A stretch of DNA of 64,000 bases from Halohasta litchfieldiae. GTDB taxonomy: Archaea; Halobacteriota; Halobacteria; Halobacteriales; Haloferacaceae. The DNA lies in assembly GCF_002788215.1 (NCBI RefSeq), contig NZ_CP024845.1:1302001-1366000 (forward strand). Reading direction: 5' to 3'. The notes below the pieces were generated by a model. That model searched no databases and was not told the origin of the DNA. It saw only the letters and a program-made list of their open reading frames with translations. Of the stretch, positions 35,812-43,470 are shown in pieces (the first letter of the stretch is position 1; the number at the start of each line of letters is the position of its first letter). A program made the translations under genes and the position numbers.

Positions 35812-36191
35812 GCGATGACGAGGGTGAAGACCGTGCCAGCCGGCTGCGGAACCGCCGAAATAAGACTCGTGAGAAGGCCAAATCTGGGACAGAGAAGATG
35901 GAAAAAGAAGCAAAGAGCGATAAGGAATCTACACAGTCTAAACCATCTAAGACGAATAAGATCTCTGTGAAAGAAGACCGCCCAGCTCAAATGATGTACC
36001 TCCCCGAATCAATGCAGCGGGAGATGAATCGGCAATTTGGTATGATTGAAACTGAGTATGAATACGAATTCAGTGAGAACTTCGAAAAAAACCGTCACTA
36101 CTTCCCACTACTAATCAAAGCCGGTTTAGATAGTTTAGACGGTTTAGATATAAAAGACATCAAAGATAAATTAGACAGTTTTGACGGATAA
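35808..36191 (+). CDS. ParA partner protein (ParB-like, no recognised domain)
   Basis: The 127-residue protein overlaps parA by 4 bases, so it is very likely its partition partner. The first 60 residues are a charged, basic tail (RASRLRNRRNKTREKAKSGT) that could touch DNA or the ParA ATPase. Residues 62-110 (DRPAQMMYLPESMQREMNRQ and on) look like a small helical domain. The C-terminus, KAGLDSLDGLDIKDIKDKLD, is a repeated LD pattern encoded by tandem GTTTAGA motifs. It has no ParB CTPase or HTH signature that I recognise. Role inferred from position. Confidence 0.7.
   Translation: MSDDEGEDRASRLRNRRNKTREKAKSGTEKMEKEAKSDKESTQSKPSKTNKISVKEDRPAQMMYLPESMQREMNRQFGMIETEYEYEFSENFEKNRHYFPLLIKAGLDSLDGLDIKDIKDKLDSFDG
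36123..36190 (+). repeat. Tandem GTTTAGA iterons inside the partner gene
   Basis: Within the 3' end of the ParA partner gene are GGTTTAGATA, GTTTAGACG and GGTTTAGATA spaced 9 bases apart, then weaker copies ATTAGACAG and GTTTTGACGG. The motif matches the repeats at the parA start and a single copy at 35937-35944. The 9-base period is not a helical turn but gives a run of LD codons. These are centromere or operator candidates. Confidence 0.6.
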
Positions 36192-36245
36192 CCCATTTTA
36201 TTTTTGTGCCGTAATTCTGGCACCCCGTGTATTGCCAACACTAAC

Positions 36246-36268
36246 AAGTTAGTAGTCTCTACTAACTT
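36246..36268 (+). promoter_or_regulatory. Perfect palindrome before gene 36271
   Basis: The sequence AAGTTAGTAG-TCT-CTACTAACTT is a perfect inverted repeat with 10-bp arms and a 3-base centre, ending 2 bases before the GTG start at 36271. A related site with arms GTTAGTA/TACTAAC and a 5-base centre overlaps the end of the same gene (36686-36708). It can be read as an operator or as a recombination site. It overlaps the likely transcription start. Confidence 0.65.
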
Positions 36269-36270
36269 AT

Positions 36271-36699
36271 GTGGCTAACAATATCAAAGAGTCGGCTGGT
36301 GGATGGGCGTTGCAGATTACGAAGCCAGCGCGGAAAGCGGACCTAATTGTTGAAGATGACGACGGAGAGGTGACACGCTTAGCCGAGGTCTACGTTTACG
36401 GGTTCGACAGCTTGCTACTTATCATCGATGCCGAAAACGTGTCGACAAGCCACCGTGCGGAGTTAGTCGCATCTGCAGCCGAGGACACCAATAGTATCCA
36501 TCAAGGTGCGATGTCATCAGTAGGAATTGCAGGCAATGGCTATCAAGTCCAACTACCCGGATGCCGCGAGGCGGGCTTTGAGATCGGTAATAGTGCACCG
36601 ACAGTCGTTGATCAAGGCTTGATCGTCATCCACAATAGGAGCAGTGTCCAACTCGCAGAAAACTTGCTCACAATCCGGAGATCACAAGTTAGTAGTTAA
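36271..36699 (+). CDS. Hypothetical protein bracketed by palindromes
   Basis: The 142-residue protein starts at GTG 36271 (M-ANNIKESAGGWALQITKPAR). It is rich in beta-strand pattern: TRLAEVYVYGFDSLLLIIDA, then GIAGNGYQVQLPGCREAGFE and LIVIHNRSSVQLAENLLTIR. No cysteines or enzyme motifs stand out; a DNA-binding swapped-hairpin (AbrB-like) fold is conceivable but not supported by a clear match. Upstream is a perfect palindrome 2 bases away, and a second similar site overlaps the last codons and stop. It follows the par operon by 80 bases and could belong to plasmid control. Confidence 0.65.
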   Translation: MANNIKESAGGWALQITKPARKADLIVEDDDGEVTRLAEVYVYGFDSLLLIIDAENVSTSHRAELVASAAEDTNSIHQGAMSSVGIAGNGYQVQLPGCREAGFEIGNSAPTVVDQGLIVIHNRSSVQLAENLLTIRRSQVSS

Positions 36700-36708
36700 T
36701 ACTAACCT
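36686..36708 (+). repeat. Second copy of the palindrome, at the end of gene 36271
   Basis: The sequence ACAAGTTAGTAGT is shared with the upstream site, followed by a different centre and ACTAAC. Arms GTTAGTA and TACTAAC are separated by five bases. It covers the codons for RSQVSS and the stop. Both copies have the same orientation, so recombination between them would excise the gene as a circle. Confidence 0.6.
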
Positions 36709-36982
36709 GCTTAGAAGGTGTGAGGGGTAGAACGCTCACCCATATGTAGAGCTGCCGAAACAGGGTGACCGCTGGTGAAAGGTGACTGCTCGAAGTGCTG
36801 TGTAAAGGCTGATCTCGACTGAATCCACTTCGTGGAGGAAACACGTACATAGGCACTCTACTGTGTCTTTCCACGCATCTACATAGCGTCAAGTGTTATG
36901 CGGGAGGTGTAGTCTGATAATGTCATGACACGGATGGCGTGTCACAACAACTATGTCTCTCGGGGATGAATACTAACACAAG

Positions 36983-37291
36983 ATGTCGACGAACAACGAC
37001 AAGATCCAGTTCCGAGGGCGAGCTGAAAAGGAGGCAACACAGATCGTCGACCAGCTACGGCTTGGTGGGATCAACATCAGTGAACTTGCTCGTCAGGGGT
37101 TAGCCGAGAAGCTTCGAGAGACGCTGTCAGATGAAGAGAGGATTACTCTTCACCAGCAGTACAAAGATGGCGAGCTGTCCGATGATGCTGCAGAAATCTT
37201 GCTCGGTGATGCCATTGAAGAGATCGACCGCGAGCGGGAGACCTTCGAAGAGGCCACAGAGCTTGACACGACTGATGTGTTCCAGGAGTGA
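36983..37291 (+). CDS. Probable antitoxin or DNA-binding partner of the PIN-like gene
   Basis: The 102-residue helical, acidic protein (IQFRGRAEKEATQIVDQLRL, then GINISELARQGLAEKLRETL) resembles the N-terminal helices of ribbon-helix-helix or small HTH antitoxins, followed by an acidic tail (EEIDRERETFEEATELDTTD). It is immediately followed by a PIN-like gene whose ATG is 2 bases after its stop, the arrangement of toxin-antitoxin operons. The fold assignment is tentative. Confidence 0.6.
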   Translation: MSTNNDKIQFRGRAEKEATQIVDQLRLGGINISELARQGLAEKLRETLSDEERITLHQQYKDGELSDDAAEILLGDAIEEIDRERETFEEATELDTTDVFQE

Positions 37292-37293
37292 CA

Positions 37294-37905
37294 ATGGTCG
37301 ACGATGACGTACGATATCCCGTAATTGTTGACACTGACGCTTTAATTGCTGTTGCAAACACAAGCCTGTGGCCCCGTATTGTCGAGACGCTCCAACTGAC
37401 GACGACAAACGTCTGTTATCACGAACTCACACGCCATATTCGGGAGACATCCGAACACGCACCAGAGGGGACACAGGAGAAGTGGCTTCATGATGGGTGT
37501 ACCAATGTACGCGAACCATTTGATGACGATACGAACGATTCGTTTACTGTTGTCTCATGTGTCCCACGACCACATGGGGAGGATGCTGGCGAGCAGTCGA
37601 TACAAACCGAGATCAAACAGCATCCCGGAACATATCGGTTTGCGATTTTAATGGACAAGCACGGTCGACGGTCGATCAACCGTGTTTTTGACCAGGCAGA
37701 CGAGACGAACGGAAAGGCGGTTGCACCCACGTTTTTGCTGTATCTGTTACTTGATTCAGGAGCCTGTACTGTCGAAGAGTTTTGCCACGCCTGCGGTGAG
37801 ATGCTTCGCGGCGAAGGGTGGGTCGGATACCAGGCGATTCAAGCAGCATGGGAGGCGATCCCGGTTGACTGTGCACAGTATCTCCCAGATAATCTCCTCT
37901 CATGA
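37294..37905 (+). CDS. PIN-like protein, probable toxin
   Basis: The 203-residue protein starts MVDDDVRYPVIVDTDALIAV, where the first acidic residue (VDTDAL) matches the PIN active-site Asp. A later Glu is in CYHELTRHIRE, and Asp residues occur in FAILMDKHGRRSINRVFD. It is longer than a VapC and has a C-terminal extension with Cys and Trp (EFCHACGEMLRGEGWVGYQA). It pairs with the small gene before it. It could be an RNase toxin of a haloarchaeal group without a settled name. I chose ATG 37294 over GTG 37288. Confidence 0.65.
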   Translation: MVDDDVRYPVIVDTDALIAVANTSLWPRIVETLQLTTTNVCYHELTRHIRETSEHAPEGTQEKWLHDGCTNVREPFDDDTNDSFTVVSCVPRPHGEDAGEQSIQTEIKQHPGTYRFAILMDKHGRRSINRVFDQADETNGKAVAPTFLLYLLLDSGACTVEEFCHACGEMLRGEGWVGYQAIQAAWEAIPVDCAQYLPDNLLS

Positions 37906-37956
37906 TGTGTCGATAGATAGCTTGAGCCCCCAACTACGATGATAAGCTCTCGCCCT

Positions 37957-38562
37957 TCAGTGAAGAGAGGATGACAACATTGCCTCTCCAATTCGACGTT
38001 CGGTCGGCTCAGCAAGATACGGTTCAATGGCGGAGTAATCACTCCAGCCACCGATAGCCATCATTGTCCGGACGTCGACTTGTCGTTCGACGAGATGGTA
38101 GGTCGCCCAACTACGCCGGAGATCGTGTGAGGAAACTGATTTCCACCGTTTGTTGCCCGTTTCGTCAGCAATCGCCTGTGTTGCTTCCTTCACCCACCGA
38201 CGGATCGATGGTGTAGAGACGTCGACCCACAGATCTGACTCGGAGAGCTTGCGTTCACGAGTATATTTGTGGATGTCATCAGCTACTGTTTCGGGCATCC
38301 AAGCATCGCGGGTCTTCGGACCGCCACCTTTGGTATTCTTGCCTCGGACCTCAAAGAGCCAGATATCACCATCTTTTGACCACCTGAGTTCCTCGGTACT
38401 CGGATAGGAAACTTCGCTCACACGGAGCCCACACCGCCCCATCAGTTGCATTGCAATCTCTTGTTCCCACCCGGCGGCACCAGCAGTCCGTTCAAGATAA
38501 TCGAGCTCATCAGGTGACAACCAGCATTTGACAACTGGATCTGAGTCATCGATCCGAACCAT
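37957..38562 (-). CDS. Tyrosine recombinase/integrase, second copy
   Basis: The 201-residue protein has the same domain extent as the recombinase at 31190: Arg in GRCGLRVSEV, Lys in RGKNTKGGG, His-x-x-Arg in SSHDLRRSWAT, Trp in IGGWSDYSA and Tyr in EPYLAEPTER. By eye the two are about half identical over the catalytic core. It is encoded on the opposite strand, so the two genes point at each other across the 31.8-37.9 kb segment. Only the catalytic domain is present. It could act on the palindrome-type sites near 36.2-36.7 kb, but this is untested. Confidence 0.9.
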   Translation of the reverse strand: MVRIDDSDPVVKCWLSPDELDYLERTAGAAGWEQEIAMQLMGRCGLRVSEVSYPSTEELRWSKDGDIWLFEVRGKNTKGGGPKTRDAWMPETVADDIHKYTRERKLSESDLWVDVSTPSIRRWVKEATQAIADETGNKRWKSVSSHDLRRSWATYHLVERQVDVRTMMAIGGWSDYSAIEPYLAEPTERRIGEAMLSSSLH

Positions 38563-38673
38563 GAACAGATAGATAGGGGTTTTCGATCAAAAATTGGTTT
38601 GGCGGTCCGCTGAGAGGATCATATATCGGTTGATGTAGGGATGTTCAATCGAGTTACGGCATAACTCGATCAA

Positions 38674-38782
38674 TTCATTCTGCAATGCTGGGTCTTCTAT
38701 CTGTCTCGACGGTTCGAGCCTTGGATTCCGTAGGCTTCGCCGTCGGTTTCAATCCCGTGCAGGGTTTTCTAGGCGTCTCGAC
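38674..38782 (+). CRISPR. Relic of a second CRISPR family (37-nt repeats)
   Basis: A 37-nt unit (38746-38782) begins GTTTCAATCCCGTGC and ends GTCTCGAC. It is preceded by a 35-nt spacer-like stretch (38711-38745) and by a degraded copy (38674-38710) whose last 25 bases match well. Eight bases after the unit, an ISH3 remnant begins. A matching repeat in reverse orientation is at 41041-41077. The repeat differs wholly from the I-B repeats and resembles what I remember of type I-D or III repeats; no cas genes of those types are in the window. Confidence 0.6.
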
Positions 38783-38790
38783 CACATCTT

Positions 38791-39045
38791 CAGTCGATCA
38801 CATCGGGTTAGAGAAAGTGTCTGCTTGGACGTGGTGTGAAACCTGGCGGCGCCCCACCACAGGGGGCGCCGCCTCTTGGAGTGGCCGTTCGTAGAGTTTT
38901 GCCAGATGGTACTCCGCGCTGCCTGGACCGCACTCGGAGTTCGTCGAGCTGTTCCAGCGAACCGACCGCTCGACCGGCAGTTCTTCCGATTGTTGCCCTC
39001 GGATTAGGGCATCATTGATGAGTGGCAACGCTGTCGCATCGGCGG
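38791..39045 (+). mobile_element. ISH3-family remnant with internal deletion
   Basis: It starts with the ISH3 terminal repeat CAGTCGATCACATCGGG and the following GTCTGCTTGGACG stretch. It then jumps to transposase C-terminal sequence (GGCGCCGCCTCTTGGAGTGG and on, as in the complete element at 60532-60690). The far end is missing. The transposase is destroyed. It entered a CRISPR-like spacer eight bases after a repeat. Confidence 0.7.
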
Positions 39046-39201
39046 CTGATCGACAAATCCCTATCCCGCCCCCCGACTTCCCAGCAGTGGTACCCTGACA
39101 CAGCAGGCCTCGACTAGGACGGCAATAAATACGAGTCGACGAGGGTTCACGCTATCGGAATTTGCGAGCCAAATAAAAAATCTGCCGCCGACAACAGCCG
39201 A

Positions 39202-39672
39202 TTAGTTAGGCCACTGTCGTTCGGCGAGCGTGTTTGAAGACCCACCCGATGGGTTGGTCCATACAACACGGACGACCTCACCAGTGGTATCTGAACCGTC
39301 GACAGGTATTGTGAGTTCATCACCGGTTGAGATGGTGCTTGACCACGTATCGTTTCTAGTAGCATCATCTGTGTTGGTGTTGGTTTTGTTAAACCCTGAC
39401 CCATCGTACAATGGTGAGCCACCGACTGATATTTCAATTTCGCTTTTTTCAATATTGTCGCCACCTTCGTGTGTGAGCGTCACATTCGTATCAGAGTCGA
39501 ATGAAAATCCGATCGTAGCTTGTGGTGCATTAGTCGACACCTGATCGCCGAGTCCGAGCACAAACGCACCGATCACGGCGGCCAGGATGACGGTTATCGC
39601 CACCATGAGGATGACCCCTATAACAGGAGACACACCACGTTCATTATCGTCTGTGAATAGTTCTTTGAACAT
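39202..39672 (-). CDS. Type IV pilin-like protein (PilA family)
   Basis: The 156-residue protein starts [20 protein letters not shown] with the archaeal pilin signal: a charged N-terminus, then [20 protein letters not shown]. The prepilin peptidase (PibD) would cut before the hydrophobic helix. The rest is a beta-rich, acidic pilin head. It would be exported and assembled in a pilus or remain membrane-anchored. I chose ATG 39672; the longer frame from 39726 adds residues that do not fit. It lies between two ISH3 remnants. Confidence 0.9.
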   Translation of the reverse strand: MFKELFTDDNERGVSPVIGVILMVAITVILAAVIGAFVLGLGDQVSTNAPQATIGFSFDSDTNVTLTHEGGDNIEKSEIEISVGGSPLYDGSGFNKTNTNTDDATRNDTWSSTISTGDELTIPVDGSDTTGEVVRVVWTNPSGGSSNTLAERQWPN

Positions 39673-39876
39673 TTTTGGTATACCTCCACATGGCACAACG
39701 GTTATTTCGATACATCCCGTCGACACGGTTGGAGCACGCCATCCCGCTCCGCCGTTCTTCGTCGACAGTTACATTCGAGCGACTGTTGTGCTGTGGTGTA
39801 TGTCACTAGGCTGGTAGTGATATAAATACGTTTGTTCGACAGCCTCATATCTGATAGTGGTCTTGTATTAGGTAGC

Positions 39877-40668
39877 ATGGAGCGACTGCCAAGTGTTGAG
39901 GACCTTGCTGGGACCTACAACACCCCTGCATATGCCAACCCGATGGATGCTGTCGAAGATTATCGGCAGTACCAACGAGAGTGGGCAACGACGACCCTCG
40001 GCTCACACGCAATTTCGACGCGCATGGAGTTGCCTCGTGGTCGGATTCGGTCGTGGGAAGACGGCAGTCGACCAGATGTCGTTAACGGTATCGAGACCGC
40101 CCGTGAGCACGGCTGGCTCGAATGCGAGGCCGACAGCGATACCTTCGCGGCGCTGAACCGACTGGTCGCCGGTGTGTTTTCGGGCGGGTCGATCAGTGCT
40201 TCAACCTTTGAGCCGAGTTATTCCGCACCCGACGATCGCGTCGACGGCCAGCTCCGGGCTGATCTCGACACCCTCGGCGTCGGGAGTCGTATCGCTCTCT
40301 CGAACTCCGGAAACGTCGAAGAGATACGGCCGGAGTCAGACGCCAGCGTGCTGGGCCGGGTGCTTGTCGCCCTCGGTGCGCCTGCTGGTGAGAAAGCGGG
40401 CGTGGTTGAGCGACTGCCGTCGTACCTCTATCGCCACGCTGATTCAACCCAACGGGAGTTCGCCCGTGTGTACGTCGCCAATCGGGCGACCGACCGGCGC
40501 GACCGTAACTTCATGCAGATTCGGGAGGAGCGTTCGGACCGGTATCTCGATTCCGTCGCAGTATTGCTCCGTTCGACGATGGACGTAGAAGTGTGGCGCG
40601 GCGACCGCACAATCCGGTTTCGGAAAGCGGGTATGGAAGCGATCGGTCTAGTCTGTCTCCAACGATGA
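39877..40668 (+). CDS. Hypothetical protein with HTH-like N-terminus
   Basis: The 263-residue protein begins MERLPSVEDLAGTYNTPAYA. An N-terminal helix pair (RQYQREWATTTLGSHAISTR, then ELPRGRIRSWEDGSRP) resembles a DNA-binding HTH with a recognition helix. The C-terminal half has mixed alpha/beta pattern and many Arg residues (DRRDRNFMQIREERSDRYLD). I recall similar haloarchaeal proteins of unknown role and cannot name the family. The frame is open from 39832, but ATG 39877 begins the conserved-looking part. It has a TATA-like TATAAATAC about 55 bases upstream. Confidence 0.65.
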   Translation: MERLPSVEDLAGTYNTPAYANPMDAVEDYRQYQREWATTTLGSHAISTRMELPRGRIRSWEDGSRPDVVNGIETAREHGWLECEADSDTFAALNRLVAGVFSGGSISASTFEPSYSAPDDRVDGQLRADLDTLGVGSRIALSNSGNVEEIRPESDASVLGRVLVALGAPAGEKAGVVERLPSYLYRHADSTQREFARVYVANRATDRRDRNFMQIREERSDRYLDSVAVLLRSTMDVEVWRGDRTIRFRKAGMEAIGLVCLQR

Positions 40669-40734
40669 AGTCCTAGGTACAACTGATAGACGGTATGTAG
40701 TGGGCATCTAACAGATCACGACTGAAGACCCACT

Positions 40735-41010
40735 AGGTTGAACGGCTAACCTGCTTGGACAGCACTCGAAGTTCGTCGATCTGTTCCACCGAACCAACCG
40801 CTTGACAGCCGGTTCTTCCGGTGGTTGTCCCCGAATCAGGGCAGCGTTGATTGGTGGCAACACTGTCGCGTCGGCGGCTGACCGCCGCCGACAGCGACTG
40901 GTTACGAATAGGACTCACAGTCGCTACCTTGCTGAAGGATAGCCAGCCACCGCAGACACAGATTCAACACCTACTGGAGGATATCTTGAGGTTCTCAATA
41001 TAATCGACTG
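40735..41010 (+). mobile_element. ISH3-family remnant, 3' end
   Basis: The sequence resembles the last part of the complete ISH3 (60346-60620, reversed) and ends with a terminal-repeat form, TCTCAATATAATCGACTG, at 41010. Many substitutions indicate an old copy. The transposase frame is gone. Thirty bases beyond the end lies a 37-nt CRISPR-like repeat, so it was probably inserted in a spacer. Confidence 0.65.
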
Positions 41011-41040
41011 ATACTTAGTCGAATTTATCGACGCGGTCGG

Positions 41041-41077
41041 GTCGAGACAGCCAGAAAACCCAGCACGGGATTAAAAC
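41041..41077 (-). CRISPR. Orphan 37-nt CRISPR-like repeat
   Basis: On the minus strand the unit begins GTTTTAATCCCGTGCTGG and ends GGCTGTCTCGAC. It matches the repeat at 38746-38782 in 33 of 37 positions by eye. Between it and the ISH3 remnant is a 30-base stub. No second unit follows at higher coordinates, so this may be the leader-side end, and the sequence from 41078 could include the old leader. It was not called as an active array. Confidence 0.55.
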
Positions 41078-41150
41078 ACGTCGTACAGTCTGAGATGAGC
41101 TAGCAGCGTGAGTATGAAAATTCTGTTCGCTGGTAAGCCAGTACAACAGC

Positions 41151-41203
41151 TTGTAATCGAGTTATACGATAACATGATCAAACCAGATATCCAAGACTGT
41201 GGC
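41151..41203 (+). repeat. Dispersed repeat, copy 1
   Basis: About 53 bases starting TTGTAATCGAGTTATACGA closely match 62046-62098 (about 44 of 54 aligned positions, one gap). No coding function is apparent. It may be part of a lost element or a CRISPR leader. Confidence 0.6.
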
Positions 41204-41357
41204 CGCCATATCTTGCAATAGGTTATGTTTCCACCGCATATACAAAGGAAAAGGTGCATGAAATAGTAGAAATGGCATATATATTATTTTGTAGATACAT
41301 AAAGAGAGAATTAATAAGGAAAGTTTAATTCTGAATTTATGTTTTTTGTTGTACGAG

Positions 41358-42017
41358 ATGATTCAAGATTCGGATCGAGGACAGTCTGAAGTCATTGGAT
41401 CTCTTCTATTTGTGGGATTAATTACGATTGGAATAACAGGTGTAGGTGGATTTGCATTAGCTAATTTCATGGAACAAGCAAATTCCGATGATATATTGAT
41501 GGATTGTTCGATTGAGATGCAGGATGATTCTGTACTAATCACACATACTGGTGGGGAGTCCGCCGATGTAGACGAGTTAAAAATCGTATTCGAAAATGAG
41601 TCATCACAGTCACAAAAAGCGTTTCAGATAACAGAAGGAAATGGGGATGGTTTTTTTGATACGGGAGAATCAGCTGCGTTTGATTCGCCTTCTGTTGAGA
41701 CTGAAATCCAGCTTGTAACCGATAATCAAGTTATTTGCGATACAACAATTGATCCAAGTCTTCAAGAAGAAGAGGAAGAGGAAGAGGAAGAAGAAGAGGA
41801 AGACGAAGAAGAGGAAGAAGAAGAGGAAGACGAAGAAGAGGAAGAAGAAGAAGAAGACGAAGAAGAAGATGAAGAAGAGGAAGACGAAGAAGAAGATGAA
41901 AAAGAAGATGAAGAAGAGGAAGACGAAGAAGAAGATGAAGAAGAGGAAGACGAAGAAGAAGACGAAGAAGAGGAAGAAGAGGAAGGAGATGAAGGAGGCT
42001 TGTTTGGCCTCTTCTAG
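41358..42017 (+). CDS. Pilin-like protein with long Glu/Asp tail
   Basis: The 219-residue protein starts MIQDSDRGQSEVIGSLLFVG, the archaeal pilin/flagellin-type signal: charged residues, then G-Q-S-E-V-I-G and a hydrophobic helix (LITIGITGVGGFALANF). A beta-rich domain to about residue 135 (ILMDCSIEMQDDSVLITHTG, then FENESSQSQKAFQITEGNGD) follows. The last about 75 residues are nearly all Glu and Asp, ending GDEGGLFGLF. Such domains occur at the surface of haloarchaea. The acidic tail comes from a GAA/GAG/GAC repeat tract. I chose the second Met; MLYE from 41346 is possible. Confidence 0.8.
   Translation: MIQDSDRGQSEVIGSLLFVGLITIGITGVGGFALANFMEQANSDDILMDCSIEMQDDSVLITHTGGESADVDELKIVFENESSQSQKAFQITEGNGDGFFDTGESAAFDSPSVETEIQLVTDNQVICDTTIDPSLQEEEEEEEEEEEEDEEEEEEEEDEEEEEEEEDEEEDEEEEDEEEDEKEDEEEEDEEEDEEEEDEEEDEEEEEEEGDEGGLFGLF
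41766..41983 (+). repeat. GAA/GAG/GAC codon microsatellite
   Basis: This tract of imperfect trinucleotide repeats (mostly GAA, GAG, GAC, and one AAA) encodes the acidic tail of the pilin-like protein. It contains larger periodic units of 9 to 24 bases. Such tracts change length readily by slippage or recombination and would keep frame because the unit is a codon. Confidence 0.9.
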
Positions 42018-42305
42018 ATCCCGAAGGACGACTAGAGAAGAGACTGTCCTCGGCGATCACTAGTTACATTAGTTCAGAACAAATTGGCTTTACAGTCGAT
42101 TTTCATTTGCTGGATTGATCCTCTAAGTAGAGCATTGAATCGCACAACCGAGTTGTTATACAAATCGTCAATCGATTATGACTCACCAACAGTTTCCGCC
42201 ACAAGAGAATTCAATGAGATGTCGGTCCCTTCCCGTTGCCCTCTTTGCAGGGACGCCCCCACACCCTTGCCTCGCACGGCGTTCGTATCTGTTAGATCTG
42301 ATTTC

Positions 42306-43097
42306 CTACTCGTTTGAATTCATTCGCCAGGTGAAGATTGCTCTCAGGACCACAACGAGGCTGTTTGTTTCGCCTTCTCCCCAGATTGCAGTCTCCGACC
42401 GTGGGTCCGACGGTTTCGCGTCCTTGCCGTTGGCGAGCGCACTCACAAGTGTCTTCTCACTGTCGACCATCATGAGCCGTCCAGCTGACGTATCCGACCA
42501 GACCCACAGTGATTCGAACATCTGTGCACTGGGAATGTCGTCCTGAATACGTGCCTGGACGTCGGCCGAGACCCCTCCGAGTCGGATCGAAACACCTCGT
42601 TCTGCGGCCCGACGTAAGCCCGACAGGAGATCCTCAGTAAGGAGGTCTTCGACAGTCATATAGACGATCTCTTCTTCGGCACTGTCAAAAAAATCCACCA
42701 GACGGTTAGAAATCGCTTGCTGTCCACTCACAGTCCAGACCCCTCGCTGTTCAGATCGTCGCTGGACAGGTTCGAGTTCAGTTAGTGCCGTCCGCAGTAT
42801 TTCATTGGAGCGTTGAAGTTCGTGTTCGAATATTCTACTCGCTGTTTCTGCGGAGACTGACCAGAACTCCTTGGGCGAGGTGTTCTGAATATCGACGAGT
42901 CCCCGGTTGTGCAGTTCGTCGATAGCATCGTACACCCGAGTCCGTGGCACTTCCGAGACCTCGCTTACGTCTTTTGCTGTTGCGGTATCGAGCATCGCCA
43001 ACGCAACGAACGTTCGTGCGGCGTAGGTACTCAATCCAAACCGTTCGAGTTGGGTGATTGCTGTCGACTGTGGGTTTTCGATTGGGTTGTTACTCAT
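42306..43097 (-). CDS. TrmB-family transcriptional regulator 1
   Basis: The 263-residue protein has the TrmB layout. An N-terminal winged helix reads QLERFGLSTYAARTFVALAM, then EVPRTRVYDAIDELHNRGLV. A coiled linker follows (ELQRSNEILRTALTELEPVQ), then a C-terminal PLD-like alpha/beta domain (EIVYMTVEDLLTEDLLSGLR, then RGVSIRLGGVSADVQARIQ). TrmB regulators bind sugars or other small molecules. A paralogue is divergently encoded at 43471. It has no obvious target next to it besides the pair itself. Confidence 0.88.
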   Translation of the reverse strand: MSNNPIENPQSTAITQLERFGLSTYAARTFVALAMLDTATAKDVSEVSEVPRTRVYDAIDELHNRGLVDIQNTSPKEFWSVSAETASRIFEHELQRSNEILRTALTELEPVQRRSEQRGVWTVSGQQAISNRLVDFFDSAEEEIVYMTVEDLLTEDLLSGLRRAAERGVSIRLGGVSADVQARIQDDIPSAQMFESLWVWSDTSAGRLMMVDSEKTLVSALANGKDAKPSDPRSETAIWGEGETNSLVVVLRAIFTWRMNSNE

Positions 43098-43470
43098 CGT
43101 GTCTGTTGCTGTCTAAACACACGAATCAGATCACACGACGTGGGCGATCGGCACGCAGCAATGCTGTAGGGAGAATACAAATTGGGATTGTGCACTGGTA
43201 AATCGCTTGGCTTCTACCAGATATATAATTTTTGTGATTAAGTGAGTGAATTAGTTTACTGCCAATTTGAGAAGGCAAAACGTTCAAATCACGTGTTTCC
43301 AAAATGTTCATGCAAGCAGTTACAGTATGATTGGATCTCATGGACTTCCTCGCACACTTCGCGTGCTGCTCTACCAACCTGAATATTCTATTTACGAAAC
43401 CAGTAACAATATCTATCTGCGCAGATACGGTTTTCTCAGGTAGATCCGAAACTGTCGGACTGTCGAATAT
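43098..43470. other. 373-bp divergent intergenic region between TrmB paralogues
   Basis: The region must hold promoters for both TrmB-like genes. AT-rich patches lie near 43220-43245 and 43380-43400. No palindrome longer than 6 bp per arm or small gene stood out. Minor minus-strand frames here are low in protein character. Confidence 0.5.

Noticed and set aside
38685-38894. 69-codon plus-strand frame
   Set aside because: It runs through the CRISPR-like repeat and into the ISH3 remnant, so it has no single origin.
41731-42060. Leu-rich frame antisense to the acidic tail
   Set aside because: It is the reverse reading of the GAA/GAG tract and gives poly-Leu/Pro; it has no start context and is an artefact of the repeat.
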